Shown here in pieces: positions 32,471-47,056 of a stretch of DNA of 64,000 nt. The first letter of the stretch is position 1. Each line of letters opens with the position of its first letter. This DNA is from Phoebastria nigripes (Eukaryota > Chordata > Aves > Procellariiformes > Diomedeidae): assembly GCA_035582835.1 (NCBI GenBank), contig JAYKAV010000467.1, positions 1,630,976-1,694,975 on the forward strand, given 5' to 3'. Position numbers and translations under genes: made by a program. The notes beneath the pieces are model-generated. The model worked only from the letters and a program-made list of their open reading frames with translations, did no database searches and was not told where the DNA came from.

Positions 32471-35400
32471 GTTGTCATCCTGCCCTTTCATGCTGTATGG
32501 CAAAAATAACTTGCTGTTCCTACTGCCAGCACAGACCTCTTTTGGCTAGTCCCAGAGGGAATGTGGGTATAGATTGGGCTCTGGAAACCACTGGCATTTT
32601 CACTGTTGTGTTACCTACAACATCCTGAAGCAGGTTCACATGACTAGTAGCTAAAAATGTTGTTTTCCTTCAGCATTCTCACAGATGCTTCCACCACTGT
32701 GGCAGTGCTGCCATTTTTAATTGGGAATTGCTAAAATCTTTGGAAGAGACAAGATGTTAAGACTGTAACCTGTCTCTATTCAAAATTTCTTTTAGAAGGT
32801 GAGTGGTGTTATCCTAGGGCATGAACGCATAATGGGAAGGACAAATCACCCCCTGGGGTCTCACCATTGAGAACAGGGAAAGAGTCAAGATGACCAGTTT
32901 GGATGGGATGCCTAGTTTTTATACACCTAGGTGAGGTGAGGGGATTTCTGCTTTTATTATGACCAAGTCTTAACTGGAACTTGGGTTATTAGTATACAGT
33001 CTTCACTGTTGCACCTCCTTTCCTGATCTGTGTAGTAAATGCTGCTTTGCCAGGCTGCACGCCGTGGAGCTCTGTGCAGCAGAGCTGCCTATCTTCTGCA
33101 CTTAATATTTAGTGCCAGATGCCAGGCTTGGTCTCAAGTCTCATCTTTCTCTGTTCGATGGTTCTCCTGAAGAGAAATGTACAGTTCCTGCTAAAGACCC
33201 ATGATAGTGAGGAAATCTCCCCCTTCAATGGTACCTTTCTGTTCCATTGTTAATTACTATCAATAGAGTTAATCCTGAATCACAATACATATTCGTCTTG
33301 TCTTGAATAGGTTACAGTCTAGGTGACAGAAAGGGAAGAGGCAGGGCAGATGTAGAAGCCCAGAAAGCAAAATGCACCCATGAAGTGGTCTTTTTTTAAA
33401 TGTCAAGATATCTTATCACTCTCTTCCAACTCCCTATGACAATTACTACTTTGTTTTTATATGGTGTCCATAAAGTATTTTTGCAAAGTTTTCTGGTTTT
33501 GTCCATACTTTTGTAGTGGAAAATGTCATGTTCTCTAAGTATAAGCCTATGTGCCATGAACTTAATCTTGTTCCAAGAATTCTGTTTTTTTTTTTTCTTT
33601 TTCAGAGAGAAGAAACCCAAATGGTCATCCTGACCATCAAAAATAAAGTCAGTATCTTTCCATTCCCTGAAACATCCCAGAANGAAAAGTACACCTTCCT
33701 GACAGGGCAAATGGGTGACTACTAAAGCAAAGGACTTCCATGCTCCTCATTGTACATCATGCTTTCTACTCACCTTAAGCAAAAGCCCACTGGCTGAAGT
33801 ACATGTAGTAAGCAGTTCTGCTCCCTTCAATAAGATGGGCAAGGAACATGACTTGCACTTGAAGAAGAGCTTTGTAATAGTCCCAAAGTTCTTTTTAAAT
33901 TTAAGAACTGATCATCTGTCTCCAACAGAATTACTTTACAGGCGGAAAATTTTTAGTCGAATATAAAATCTCTACTCGTATAAACAGACTTTAATTTTCT
34001 ACATAATAATTTTTAAAAATCAAATATTTAATTAAATCTTTATATAAAATAGAGACATAAAAGACGTTATATCTGGAAAATACTAATCCAAGTATTCATA
34101 TGTAGTTTGTTGCCCATTTACATGTAAAAGCATGCAGTTAATCATGAGGGAGGATTTATTGTTTGTTTGCTACTTTGTTTAGGTTTTTTGTTGGCATTAT
34201 CCTAGGCAATGTATTGGGTTTGGTACATGGCTACAGTTACAGAGGCACCGCTGTAATGAAGGGTTAAATGTCAGTATCCTCACTATTCCCAAATGGTGCC
34301 TTATTCCACAGATAGTTTCATTGATTCAACAGGAAAACTTGCACAGTAAAATATTCTTCAATACCACAAAAGGAATGAGAGCCTGGTCCTGTGCCATTTG
34401 GGACATAGGTTTGTCCACTGGAAGTTGGAGGGTGGTTTTAAAAAATATATGTGTTATTTTCATCCCTGCAAAAGGAAATGCAACTACCTAAATCAACACA
34501 TAAAAAGGCAATCCATGGAGTTAAGCATGATGCCTAAAAGTAGTAATGGGGGAGAAATGATACTTTAAATGCTGTACAGTGCTATTTTAAGCAGAGTTTT
34601 TTGGCAGATATTAATTTTTTGTAAGGACCACAAAAGTGTTGTTATTGTTGGATAAAAATAACAGCTGCAAGGGAGGCTGAAATTCTTTCTGAGATAACAA
34701 AGAACAAAGGAAAGACTTTGCATCAGGATTTGTACCAGCTTTAACAGCTAAATTGTGCTCTCAGCTCAGTGGGCAGGATTGCCACTGAAGGCATTGTGTC
34801 ACCACATTAGGCCATGCCCAAGGGGAGAATTTGGCCCAAATGGATGACCAAACCCAGGGCTGAGGGCCAGCAGCCAGTGAATGAATTATCCTTTTATTGC
34901 AGCCCTCCAGAAAGTGAAGAGGCTCATCTCTACGTCTGTGTGCTCTGACAGAAAAGGGAGCAAGAGAGATTTAAGCCATGTCAGTCCTCTACCCTGGCTG
35001 ACAGTGCAGCCCAGCAAACCCTGGTGCTAGCACAAATGAGGAGGAAGTACATGGCAGCACAAGACTGTGTACCTACACCTTTCCTGAAGAAGTGGAATAC
35101 ACCTGAATGCCATTTTTATAGTGCAGATTATTTTTGCTACTGCTTAGAGGATGAGTAATATCCCTAATTGAAGTCTTTTGTTTTCAGGTCTAGGACCAAA
35201 CAAAACACAATACAGTCCCTAGTCCCCTAAGCCAGAAATGGGCCTTTGTGTATGATGTGTATCAGTCTGGAATGTTTATTCTGTGCAAACCAAAGAACAA
35301 CAAGATAAAGCAGAGTTTGCTCATTCCTGAATAAGTTAGTACATGTGCCCTGAAGAGGTTCTCATCTTGCAGACTTTGGTCTACTGGCTCTTTCATCTAC

Positions 35401-36075
35401 GGCTTCGGAAAATTGTATGCTTTTCTAAGTTTTTAACAGCCCTTTTTAACAGATAGGGCTGGCTCTGCACATTTTGGCAGTGCAATGTGGAATGAAAAAT
35501 GCACATGTGAATGCTCTAAGAATGTATTCTTTTAATTACCGGAATATGTGTTTCATTTCACTGCAAAGACAAAAGGCAGAAGGGACTAGCAACGTGGAAG
35601 TCCCTGAGACACTGAGGCTAAGACACAATACATCATATTCTGCCCTTGAACAGTGGCCGATCAAGCACCACCTTTACAGGGTGATAGGCTGAGACGGAAG
35701 GATGCAACTCCCATCAGGCACAGTCAGTGCCAGCAGCCACTCACAAGTCACCAAAGTCCTCAATATCAAACTTATTTGGGACCTAGACTAATGCATAGGC
35801 CTGTGCATTATGGTTCTCTTGAAAACATGTTTTCTCATTTTGGAAACTGGTAACATAATTTGCTTCCAGTTACTGTGGATGTACAATGGGTTTGCTTGAT
35901 TTAAAAGCTTTTCTCCATTTGGGAATGGAGGACAGAACAGAATAACTTCATGTCAGATCCTTTCCCACTCTGTGGGTGACTTACAAGTTATATTTTAAGC
36001 ACAACCTCATGTTTTCCTGGCTTTTGCCTTGAGCTGGGCAATATAGACCCCTGCAAGATATAAACCCAAGCATGT

Positions 36076-36094
36076 AAATAATAAATAAATAAAT
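36076..36094. repeat. AAAT microsatellite
   Basis: About four AAAT/AATA units, followed by a short ATAGATAG run. Confidence 0.75.
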
Positions 36095-37379
36095 CATAGA
36101 TAGATGTTACTGCTGAGCAATGCACACCTAAACACAGGGTAAAGGGAATGAGGAGATGTACAAACGTTTGTTTGAATATGAAAGAGATGTTTGTGGCCTT
36201 TTTGTTTGCTTCTTACAAATATTTCCATGCTCTCTGATTACTGCCAAGATTGAATATTAAGTTAGACCTGAAGCAAATAAACCTTTGCACCAAGCCTGTA
36301 AAAAGCATATGAGTTCCTCATGAGCCACTAACACCTTGCTCCCACTCCTCTGGTCTGAGCCACAAATGCCACTAGACCATGGAGGACAGGAGGCAAGCAG
36401 GTAGGGCTACTGAGGTAGGGTAATGAGCTACAGTTTCTCCCCACCACGCCGCAAGTATGGGGTAATGGAAAGCAGCCAGGCTAGTCCTAATGCCTTTCCT
36501 CTCCAAACCTAAACTGCCCTGGTTCAGCGATGATCTCCTGTAAGGAAGTCCTCCAGGGTCCATTGCACCCAGCAGTATGGCTTGTTTGAATTCTGTATAC
36601 CTTTGGCCCTTGTTCTTAATGTAGCACCTGCCCTATGGATCTTGTTGTAAAACTGGAGTCTTTTTTCTTTTCTTTAGAAAGGGGTGGACTGAGCATCCAG
36701 TGTGCTGCAGATTGGAAACTGGCAGGGCAAGATCTGAGGCAGACTAGAAAGAGATGTCCTATTGCTAGCTAAAACGTATGTGAACAGCTTCTCTATTTCT
36801 CTTTCTATGAGGCCCTTCAGTGTCTTTGGTCTATAGCCAAAAAGAGACTTGAACATTATAATGCTGAAGGTCATAGTTCCTGAGTTGTAGGCACCCAATG
36901 GCATTTCTAACATCCAAATCTGATCCATGGGTATGCTGAAAATTTGGCACCTTGGAGTAGGATTTGTGGAAGGCAGCTGAGTGGGAAGCTGCCAAAGCTG
37001 GGCAACAGCGCTGCCAAGGAGAGAAGGATACGTTTTAAATTCTATCCTTTGCTGAGAATTGGCAGTCTTACTCTGGACAACAAAAGATGCCATTTTTGAA
37101 TCACTCTGCTGAACCTTCTCTTTTCTCTGAAGGAGTAGAGAACTTCATGTTTGGCTTTGAGAAAGCCCATGTTGCCTGGGTGCTCTGGAGCCCTCTAAAA
37201 ACCTCTGCAGAATGCCAGCTTGTCTCCATCAAGCTCTTTTCTTCCATGACGTTTGCAGAGGCCTGAATAAGCCAGGCTGCAGATGTGCAATGTGTCCTGC
37301 CTGACAAGCTGTCCGTTACTGCCATTTTTCTTGTACTCCCCTCTGTGCCTGCTTATTGTCTCTTTTTTTATTGTCTCTT

Positions 37380-37495
37380 ATATTAAGACTGTAAGACATT
37401 TAGGGAAGGATATGTCATTGTGCTCTTTGTTTTGTGTTTTGGTCTTTGCATGACATTAGTTCATTGTGGTCCTAGACCAGGAAAGAAATGTAGAC
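37380..37495 (+). repeat. Ancient LINE/SINE 3' end (L2/L3/MIR-type)
   Basis: AAGACTGTAAGACATTTAGG, then CTCTTTGTTTTGTGTTTTGG and CATTGTGGTCCTAGACCAGG. These match in order the widespread amniote tail 'AGACTGTAAGCTCTTTGGGGCAGGGA...TCTTTGTTCTGTGTTTGTAC...AATGGGGTCCTGGTCCATGA'. Confidence 0.6.
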
Positions 37496-40400
37496 CTTAC
37501 TCTGTGTGTGTTCTTGCATCTATTCAGGGAATAGATGCAGTGTCACCTGATGTGTAACCAAGAGAGCAGAAATTAGGACTATTGGTGGTGAGCTTTTTAC
37601 AAACAGTTTGTTGGTGAGGAACTACTTGCTGACTACCATCACAGATAAGTAATTTGGAAAGCTGGAGTGGTGGGTAAGTTCAAAGAGTCTATATACTATA
37701 CACTGTGTATTTATATATGGCCAGCCACCTTTACATCTGAGCAATTCTTTGTCGTCTGCTTAAACAGCAGGGAGTGGAAGAGAGAAACCTTTGAGAGTCT
37801 TCCCCTGGGATGTCATGGGCTCTATGATATCTGGGATAGACTTTGATTAAAAGGCTACCATGGCACAGGATGGGAATGGTGCATTAATTGTCTTATGTGG
37901 TAACAAAACTGCTGCTAATCAACAGGCAGATCTATTATAGCTGGTTTGACCTGTTTCGCTACTAAATAAATATTTGGCTTCAGATAATAGTTAACATTAA
38001 AAAAGAAAAAATCAACAACATTAACTTTGTAGAAGAACAGTTGGGGGATGGTATCCAAAGGAAGCTCTCATGCCCATGTTTATTTTTATCTATATTGCAT
38101 TGAACTCATCTCACCTCATTTTTGCCATCTGAAGGTTAGACACCCAGTTGTCTAGACTCCCTCTCTAGTCTGTGGAGAAAGTGCTAGATGGGATGAATCA
38201 CCTGCCAGAGGTGCTGTCTTTAGATATCTGTCTCAGATGGCATGAATGTGTCTCTGGAAGTGCCTGTTTCTCTCCTTTTTCTATAGGTGGAGGCTTATGA
38301 CTACCCCAGCTAAAAGCCTAACTTTTAAATACACGCAGCCGAGTAAGACCAACCCCACCCTTCCATGTGTGCACTCCTACCTTTCCATCTGCTCTCTTTC
38401 ACTGGAAATGGAAAAGCTTTTTAAGTCAGGAATTGTCTTCTATGCTAAAGTGGTGGGGTAGCACTATACTACCCCTCACTTGCCAACTCATTGTAATCGC
38501 CAAGTCTGCTCAGGGAAGGGAAGTCCTGGGCTGGTGAGACACCTCATCTCCCATGAGAATCAGTGGCAAGTGCCAGGGCTCCTAGCTGTGCTGGGTGAAC
38601 AAGCACCTCCTGGCCTCACAGGGCCCTGGGTGGGGTCAGCAGGGGTTCTGCAGGTTACTTGTGGCTATTGGGCCAAGTATATATGCATGTGCTACAAGAG
38701 CTGAATGAGCTAGAGGAACATGTCAGATTTGCCTAGGGAGTAGGAAATAGATTTCCATGTGTAGTGAGGCAGACATGGAATAGACATGTTTTTTCATAGG
38801 AAGGAGAGACTGGCAGAACTGCAGCTACATCCCCTCCTGGAGAGCTCCTCCTTTACCCCGAGTAATTCCGTCTGCAGCTGACTCCCAACTTGGGTCCCTT
38901 GTAGGAGGTGTGGAAAGAAATCGGACTGTGGCTGCCTCTTGCTTCTGCCAATAAAGAAAGACCCATTCAAGTCATTCATTCTTGTGCACCATGCAATAAC
39001 ATCAGTTGTGGGCAAGCTGAGATGATTGCCAAATTTCAATTTTCTTAGCAAAAAAATTAATAAACAGCACCGTGAAGCTCATGTACAGCTAGCCAGCTTA
39101 ACCAGCTGTCAAACCCTGCTCAGGAAAGAAACCAGGTAAAAACCAAATACATTACCACTCCACCTTAGCTAGCCTTTACCACAAACTGCTTTCTCTCCAC
39201 TTGTCAGCCACTCAGACGTTTAGACAGGCTGTCATTATCAGCCACCCGCTGCCCCAGCTTTGCCCCAATTTTTTTAAGCCCTACAGCACTGTCATTTGAT
39301 GTGTCTGGTGAGGGAATTAAAGTAGATGAAGACTGAGGATACCACTCCCTTAGGTAATGATATATTCTGATTCCCTCCAGCTATCTTCCTGACAACCCAG
39401 TCCTCCTCATCCTGGCCCTATTCCCCTCTTCCACAGACCAAAGAATAATTAAAACTCCTCTACATGAGGCATAGCTTCATTCAACATTCAGCTTAGACTC
39501 TGCTAAAAAATGCTTGTGACAGATGGGGTATATTCTGTGCCATAGCAATAAGTTAGTTGGCATGCAATAGCCAGCAGGAAAAGCAGACAAAAATACCTGG
39601 CATGCAAAGGCCATGAAGGAAAGGAGGCAAAAACACTGAAATGTTATGTACTTTTGAAACACAACCTTAAATAAGGCCTCATCAATTTAAACAACAAATG
39701 CTAGACCTTGAATTATTATGCATGTACTATCCTGAATGAATTCAGCAGAGATAAAGCCACTGAAATATATCTCTTGATCCATCAGGTATCCAAGAGACCT
39801 TAGGGTGAGATGGGACATACAGTTATTTTGGAAATCCATCAGTACTGCAAGTCAGGAGAGCTGCACCTTGGAGGTCAGCATGAGTGGGTCAAATCTCCTT
39901 GCTACAAACTGTATTGGAAAGCAAACAGGAGATCTTTAATCAAGTGAAACACAGTCACTTCAAGTCACCTAATAAGGGAACTTTGGGAAGAAAGTTTCTA
40001 GAATAAGCAGTTTAAATACCATCAGGCTGTCAAAATGCGCATGCTGGGGTGATCCTGGAAATGTTCATTCTCAGAACTTGTTCCTCCTATCAGAGGTAGC
40101 ACTGCTTGTCTCTGGTGTAATTAGTCACATATTTAGATGCAGCATTTGGCACTAGGAAGCTGCCTTCCTATCTTAAAAACACAGGCAAGGGAATCAAAAG
40201 CTGTGTCCAAAAAACCCTACGTAACTAATTTTTAACCCACACCCAGTCGTTCTGACAAAATGATACTCTCTCAAAAAAGCAAAGCTCTCATGACTTGTGA
40301 TATTATCACAGCGTTGGAATGTGTGCACCTTACTGGCAGAGTTACTGTTTTTTTTTCTTAATTGTATTAAGTAGTTGATGGATCACATGCTATCGTAACA

Positions 40401-43400
40401 AGAAAAACAGGTTTGATAAAACGAAGCAAATATGCCAGTGAATAGAACGTGTAGTCATAATTATTTTTTAAGAGATACAATAGGCAAACATGAGATATAG
40501 GGCCAGAATAAGACTGAATGTGCCATGGTTTCCTTAATTATGTGGACACAGTTTCATGTTCCTCAAAGGTGGTACAAAGAATACACGCTGGCTGCCACAT
40601 GATTGTTCTCTGAGCAGTTTTTCTTTGCTGCATATCGGGCAAGGCAACACACATGGCTCTAACCCAGGCTGCAAAGGGAGCCCTGGCTGCGATGTGCCAG
40701 GGAACCCTGCAGTGTGCATTTATTCCATTCTACAAACTCCTCATCACTTTCAGTGCAACCTGAATTGTCCATTTTACGTCAGGAAAGAGACACTGTCAGA
40801 AAAACTGAGATATTCCTTTAAGAGTAGTAACCAATAAAGCTGTCTTGCCTGGGCAATGAAGGGTACCAGCTGCAGACTACTAACAAGTCCTGGTGAGCAA
40901 GTTTAAAAGAGGAAGGAGACCTCTTTTGAGTGACCACAAATACAGGGGAGCAGAAAGACTTGTACTGCCCAGATGTACTGAGGATCCCAAAAAAGACATT
41001 TATTATTTTTTACCCAGCTCTTAGCTCTCTTGGTTTTCTACCTATAAGTGAAATAGGTGACTGCATGGTAAAAAGTTTGTTTGTGAAGGCTGTAAATCCT
41101 CTACCTATCATGAAGTCCTCAGAGAGTTAAACTGGGAACTGGAACAGCTATGTCATTGACTGTGTAATCCCCAGAGAGGGCACCTGCATCTGAGGAAGGC
41201 CCATGAAGGCTTAGACACTCTGATGGTGCAACTCCAGCTGAGCTGGCTTGAAAGCAAATAAGATCTAAAAAGTGGATCCAATACATCAGTCCTGTGACTA
41301 CTCACAGAGAGGAACTCAACCAGGGCTATTACAAGAGTTCCTGTGGGTAAGGGACTGTGGCTGAAAGTGTCAGATGGTCCCAAAGGTAAACCGTGGGTTT
41401 TCTTTTTGGTTTCATGACCTTCATAGATTAAGTTTTCAGGAGGTGTGGTTTAGATATCAGAGGTCATACATCAGCAATTATACGCTTGATTAAAGTTTAT
41501 TTGCATGTAAAATCCTACTGCTGTTTCACCACATAATTTAATGAACTGTCAGATACTGTTTTTTTCCTGTTTGGTTGGTGCTGGTAGCCATAACTTTGGG
41601 CTTACATGGTGAAGGGACTGGAGGGATCCAGCAGGATGGTGTCTGGATAGAAGTATTGTTATCACCACGTGTGAGGTATCCACTCTGCACACAGAGTTAT
41701 ATCTGTAAGTAGCCAGTTACAGAAGAAAAAAGAGAATAGACTGTTCCTGGTCAAGAGGTCTTGCTTTAGTGGCTAATCAGAGAGTCTTTCCGCTAAACTC
41801 ATGAAGAGGAGAATGTATTTACCCTCTTACCTGGGGAAATGGAAGGTGGCTTCCAAGAATGGGATCTGCTCAGGATTGGCTAAGGACGAAGGTCTGAGCT
41901 TGTGGATATGCCTCCTAAAGACAGTCGTGCTGAGCTGGCTGGACCAGGAAACTGAATTTCTTTCATGTGTAGACTTTGCTTTGATATTTCCTGGTCAATA
42001 GTTGATCTTCTTGCCTGAGACTCAGAGGAGGTTTTATGGGAACAGCTCTGCTGAAGGTATAGGCTTTAATATGGAACACTCTGGGTTTCCTTGCTTGTAT
42101 CTGTAACTAATAAAGGAAGAGGAGTCACTTCGCAACCTATGCACTTTACACTCTGTTCATGGAGAGACCTGGGATAACAAATGATGCACTGAGCAGAGCC
42201 AGCCTTACCATTTGGAAGAACATTCACAGCAGGAAAAGCAGGGAGAGTGTGGGAGAGCATGGGATGAGAGAACAGCCTGACTCCTCAAAACTGCTTTTGT
42301 AAAAAACCCTGTTAGACATGGGTGGCCCTGATCCTTTTGTTTTTTCTTAAGGGAAATAAGATACAGCAGAGCATACTGCCTACCAGTGATTGCTAACTAT
42401 GCCAAGTGATGGGATAAAAGAAACATATTTAAGGGGATATTTTTAAAAAAGAAAAATTTAAAAAGATACCACGTTTGGTATTTTCATGTGAGCGCATCGA
42501 TCTGAGGTTTGTCCTTTATAACAGGAATACCATATCTAATTAAGTCTGAATGCATTTTTAGCACATTTCCAGTTTTCTAAGCAAGTCAGAGATTTAACTT
42601 GGCACTCGGATGACAACCTGAGAATATGACTTTTCACTAAGCTGTAGTAGTTTTGCTTAACTTTCTTTAGATGTATTTGAATGTATAGTGCATGAAGTAA
42701 AAGTAATGTTGGGATTGAGAGACCAAATACTAAAAGTCAGAAAATTCTCCAACTTCAGGGTGCAATATTAATTTGTCGGTGCACATCTTGTATGTTTTAC
42801 AGGAGTGAGCTAATAATGAACTGCCCTAGGCTTTCATTAGGACTGCGTGTACCATATGGTGAGAATACCTTGGGCGTTCCTAGGCGTACAGTCAGCCATC
42901 TGAACCATTCTGCTTATCTTAGCAAGGGTGTCAGAGCACATTTGAGGACAAATGGTTTCTAGATCTGCCTGCTTGATGTTACGTCTCTTTCTCCCCTTCA
43001 TTGCCCCCCACCCATCTCCCTGGCTATGGTTTCCCTGCTGGAGTTTTTCTCATTGCTCCTTCCCTGGCCGCTCCACCATCTCCCACAGCTCTTCAGCCTC
43101 CCTCCCTCGCCTGCACACCCGCTCTAGTCACTTCCCCAGTTTCTGTGACAACCTCACAGCTCCTGTGGGCTCCCCCATTCCCACCTTTAAGTTTCATTGC
43201 TGAATCCAACAAAAAAAATGTGAGAACTGAGAAACGAAACAAAACGCAAAACTTGGGGCAGAGTTGTGAATGCTTTGATGCTGATCATGCAAAGGATCTC
43301 AGCGTGAGCCCAACTGCGTAAGCTGCCTTCTGCAGCGTGACTGGGAGTGTGTGCATCTGCTAATCCTGACTCTGCCTGCATCCAAGGCTGTGTTTATTTT

Positions 43401-45112
43401 CACTACAGAGCTATGATTCCTCCCTTTAGTCTCTTTTTTATCTATCCCTACACAGTGAAGTAGCAGGCGCACTTTAAGCCTCATAACAGAACAGTGTCAA
43501 GAGAGTAACAGAGATTAATGTTGGCTGGAGTGAGAGTGAACCAGTGACAAGAGAGAACATTAAAAGTTCACTATTTGTGATATATATTATGTTTTTTTCA
43601 ATATCTGAGGGGCATTTGGAGAGGTAGAACATTAGGTCTTTATTGATGCAGCTCTGGAGAGATGTAAAACAGCGCACTCATACAGGTAAAATGCTGAAAA
43701 TAATTTTGAAAACATTGTAAGGGGAAATATTGAATCATCATTCAAGGCCTCTTTTCTGTGATATGAACATTGCTGCCGTTATCGGTAACACTAAGTTAGT
43801 ACTGGCCAGCATGACTTACAGTGGCATAAACCTTGGGGTTAAAATTAGCTGGAAGTCTTTTTAGAGATGCTACCCCAACTGCAGTTATTTTCTGGGAGTG
43901 TTACCCACCTTCAGCTGAAGCCCCAAACCTGTTGTTATCGCTACAAAACTCAGCAATGACCAAGTGGTAGTGGAAGGACTGAAGCATTCTGCGTAGCTCC
44001 AATCTCTCTTCCCCAAACCATTCTTACCAACTCTTCTGCTCCTTGCCCAATAGTAGAGGTGATTTGAAGACCATCTTATTTTTAGGTAGGACATCTTCCC
44101 ATATCTGCTTAAGAAATTAGTAGCCCTAGTGGTTTCTTTACCTCTGTTGTCACAATTATAAGTGCTGGGAGGTGAAAGCTGTGAATTCAACCTGTGGAGA
44201 TTGAGATGAATGCATAGGGTGGAAATGGAGAGAGCTGGTGCTTTCAGTCACGGATGTAGTCGGCTGCTTCTTGACTCCAGTGCTCCCCCATAGCCAGTGA
44301 TGTGGGGACCTCAGCAAACTGATAGTGCCAAATAATTCAGTGTCGTGCTCTTTGGCCAGCAAGATCCATTCTAAGGCAAGCACAGGGATAAACACATGTC
44401 ACACAGGTAATAGAAAACTTTAATCCAGGTGAGGAGTCCTCTCTCCGTTCCCCTTCTGCTTCCTCATGCACTGTAATTTGCTTAGGCAGTTACCATGCAA
44501 ATATAAACCAGCACTGCAACATGTATGGCACCTGGTATTTATATTTATGCAAAGAAACATGACACTAGGAAAAAAATATAACTGCTTATTCTAATAGCAT
44601 GTTATGCAGCTTGCAAGAGCCTAAAAAGTGCAACAATAGGGTTTAAATTCCCTGTAAGAAACAGGACAAGGACACCCAATCTTGTTCTCCACTGACTGAC
44701 TACAGTGTGTGCTGGGATGCAGCCAGACACTGTGCACCCTGCAAACCCCAGCAGACCACCAGAGCAGGTGAACTCAGATCCTTGGTTTGCCACTGCAGAT
44801 AGGCGCTTTCTGTTTCTCCAGAATGAACTGTTTGTGCCCTTGGTCTTTAGGAGAAGTCCATGGTCCCTGGACACCTCTCTCTGCATCCCACTGTTTCTGT
44901 CAAAGCAGGGCTCCAGAAGGGTAACACCAAGTGATGGAGTGAGAAACATAGCATTAAAATATTTCTGTTTGGGGCAATAGAGTACGTACTGGTTTCTCAT
45001 ATACGCCAAACAGATCAATCTCACTTGTTAATTTACTACTGTGATTGCACAGCTAGGTGGATGTCGGTGATCTTCTAAACTTGAAAGAAGGAGCATATAA
45101 CAGTTTCTTAAA

Positions 45113-45126
45113 TGTATATATATATA
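45113..45126. repeat. TA microsatellite
   Basis: Seven alternating TA units inside AT-rich DNA. Confidence 0.75.
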
Positions 45127-45322
45127 AAGAGGCAAGAAAGACAAAAGACACTGAGACACTCTAGCACTGTAGGAGCAACCTACATGGCTTGATATCCACG
45201 TTGTTTCAACATCCAAAGGTGAAATGGGCCTAGAATCTAGTGCAAACCAACCACCACCCGTTTATTATATAGGAAACTTTTTAAATGACAACGGGTCATA
45301 GGAAGGATGCCAAAAGTTCTTC

Positions 45323-45354
45323 CAACACTAGCTGGTGCACCAGTTCAACACTAG
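45323..45354. repeat. Palindrome flanked by direct repeat
   Basis: CAACACTAG (45323-45331), the perfect palindrome CTGGTGCACCAG (45332-45343), two bases, then CAACACTAG again (45346-45354). Confidence 0.85.
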
Positions 45355-45397
45355 GTTTATGCACAATCAGCTTTTGCATCTTTTTTATTTATCTTAC

Positions 45398-45416
45398 TTT
45401 ATTTTATTTTATTTAT
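45398..45416. repeat. TTTTA microsatellite
   Basis: About four tandem TTTTA units. Confidence 0.75.
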
Positions 45417-46902
45417 AAAATTCCAGTTTCCTTACCAACAAATCTGGTGTTGAGCATGAAAAAAAGGGGAATTATTCAGGCATCCCTTCTTTGCTCCTGT
45501 CAGGAGAAAAAAGAAAAGTCAAAAGCCAAACCTTAATAGAATAATTAAATCTATTGTCCTTTGGATCTTCTCTCAGGACTCCCCATGACCCATCCCAAGT
45601 CAAGAACATTTCTCTCTCTCAAAAAAAACTTTAAGAAACTTTTCTGTGCATTAGGTGTCATGAAACTGATTAGTGGTTCACAAATGGAAATTATTTGGTG
45701 ATTTAGACCAGATCTTGCTGCTGAAATGTTGGTAAGCTGATACACTAAAACTGGATCTCTGTATGTTAATATGGTTCAGACCAGAAAACCTATATTTAAA
45801 CAATGTATTTATTAAAGGAGTATTTAGGCTGGGTCTCATATTTCAGTGATGCAGAGATAAGCAAACAATTTTTTTTCCTCTTAAAACAGAGTATATTAGC
45901 TTTTCTAATTAATTTGCAATGTTGTTAGAAGATGGTGCTTACGACACATAAGACAAGCATACATGATCCTAAATGGGTGCTACTGCTTAGGAGCATCAGT
46001 GCCTGCAGTGCAGGCAAAGCAGGAAGTACTGAAATTGGGAAGAATTTAAATTCTGGGAAGATTTAACTTGTTTTTGTTGTTTTTAACTACTAAAGAAACA
46101 TTTTTCTCATCTCTACAGCACATAGTTTTATACTATATATTTTTTTTTTTCTGTGAGGAGTGTTCTTCTAAAAATCTCTAACCAAAAGGAGAAGGAAGAT
46201 ACTTTTATTGCATAAGCATGATTATCTTGCACCAGTTTGCAGATCTTTTCATACCTAGAGACCAAAGCAAAGGTGAGAAGGCCAGGCTGGGGCACTGGCT
46301 ACATCCTGCAGCCCTTACTCAAGCCAAACTCCAATCCACCATGTCATTATAGTGTTTTGTATTATAACAGAACCTGTCGGTCAAAATCAAGTTCGAACAT
46401 CACAGACTGCACAAATAAATACCAAAATGCCAGCTCTTATCCTATCCTACAGATGTTCCACATTTATGACATGGTGTAACAGCTTTTAGTGAAAGGAGGG
46501 GAAGGGGGGAAACTAAAGGGAAAACAGCATGAGCAGGGTTTGCACAGCAGACAGGAGCCTTCTCACCTGCTTAGTTGCTGTCAGCTGGCATAGTTATGTA
46601 GTACCTGTTACAACTTTAATCACTGTAGTTATAGGTTCAGTTGTGATTTGTTTGCATTACTCACAACGTTCCAAACCCNCAGCTGGCCCTGCCAGAAGAT
46701 GAATATTTTCGGCAAAATTTGCAGTATATACGTGCAACTTTTTTTGAGCTTTTAACAAAGTTTGAATGAAGTAAGGCTGAAATTAAACTGTTCTGCACAC
46801 TCCTTTTAAAAATTCCGTAGGATGGCTATGATATGCATCAGACTTGCTTGTTCATTTTATTAATGCCTTGATACCAGCGTAGCCCTGGGACTCACAGTGT
46901 GA

Positions 46903-47056
46903 GTGCTTCGGGCGCCTGGACAGTCACCTGGTTGGTTGCCGGGAGGCGTGCCGGGCAAGCGTCGGTGCTGAGGGGCGTGTGTAACAGACGGCTGGAAAGG
47001 AGCAGTGTCGGTTCCATCTCAATCAGCTGGGGTGTGAGATCGAGACCAGACGGTCT
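46903..47056. other. CpG-rich patch
   Basis: About a dozen CpG dinucleotides in about 150 bases (GCTTCGGGCGCCTGG, TGCCGGGAGGCGTGCCGGGC and others) in an AT-rich neighbourhood. The plus-strand frame across it (46899-47252) has no recognised domain. It could be a small unmethylated regulatory segment, an exon of a non-coding transcript, or a young CpG-rich insertion. Confidence 0.45.

Larger units (their letters stand above)
32071..37379. other. Non-coding stretch
   Basis: Mostly unique DNA. It includes a 10-bp tandem duplication TAGCTGGAG(C/A) at 32451-32470 and a short AAAT microsatellite at 36076-36094. Two adjacent minus-strand frames at 36674-37325 are open but show no domain. There is one N at 33683. 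Confidence 0.5.
37496..46880. other. Long non-coding stretch
   Basis: No gene is recognised in about 9.4 kb. It contains small TTTTA (45398-45416) and TA (45113-45126) microsatellites and a CTGGTGCACCAG palindrome (45332-45343) flanked by a CAACACTAG direct repeat. The longest frame (44602-45024 minus, 140 codons) has no domain or codon pattern that I recognise. There is one N at 46679. Confidence 0.5.

Noticed and set aside
36674..37325. Two adjacent minus-strand frames (139 and 74 codons)
   Set aside because: Separated by stops, with no homology recognised and no shared protein pattern. Not a convincing pseudogene.
44602..45024. 140-codon minus-strand frame
   Set aside because: No recognisable family and no supporting signals. 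It overlaps a plus-strand frame of similar quality.
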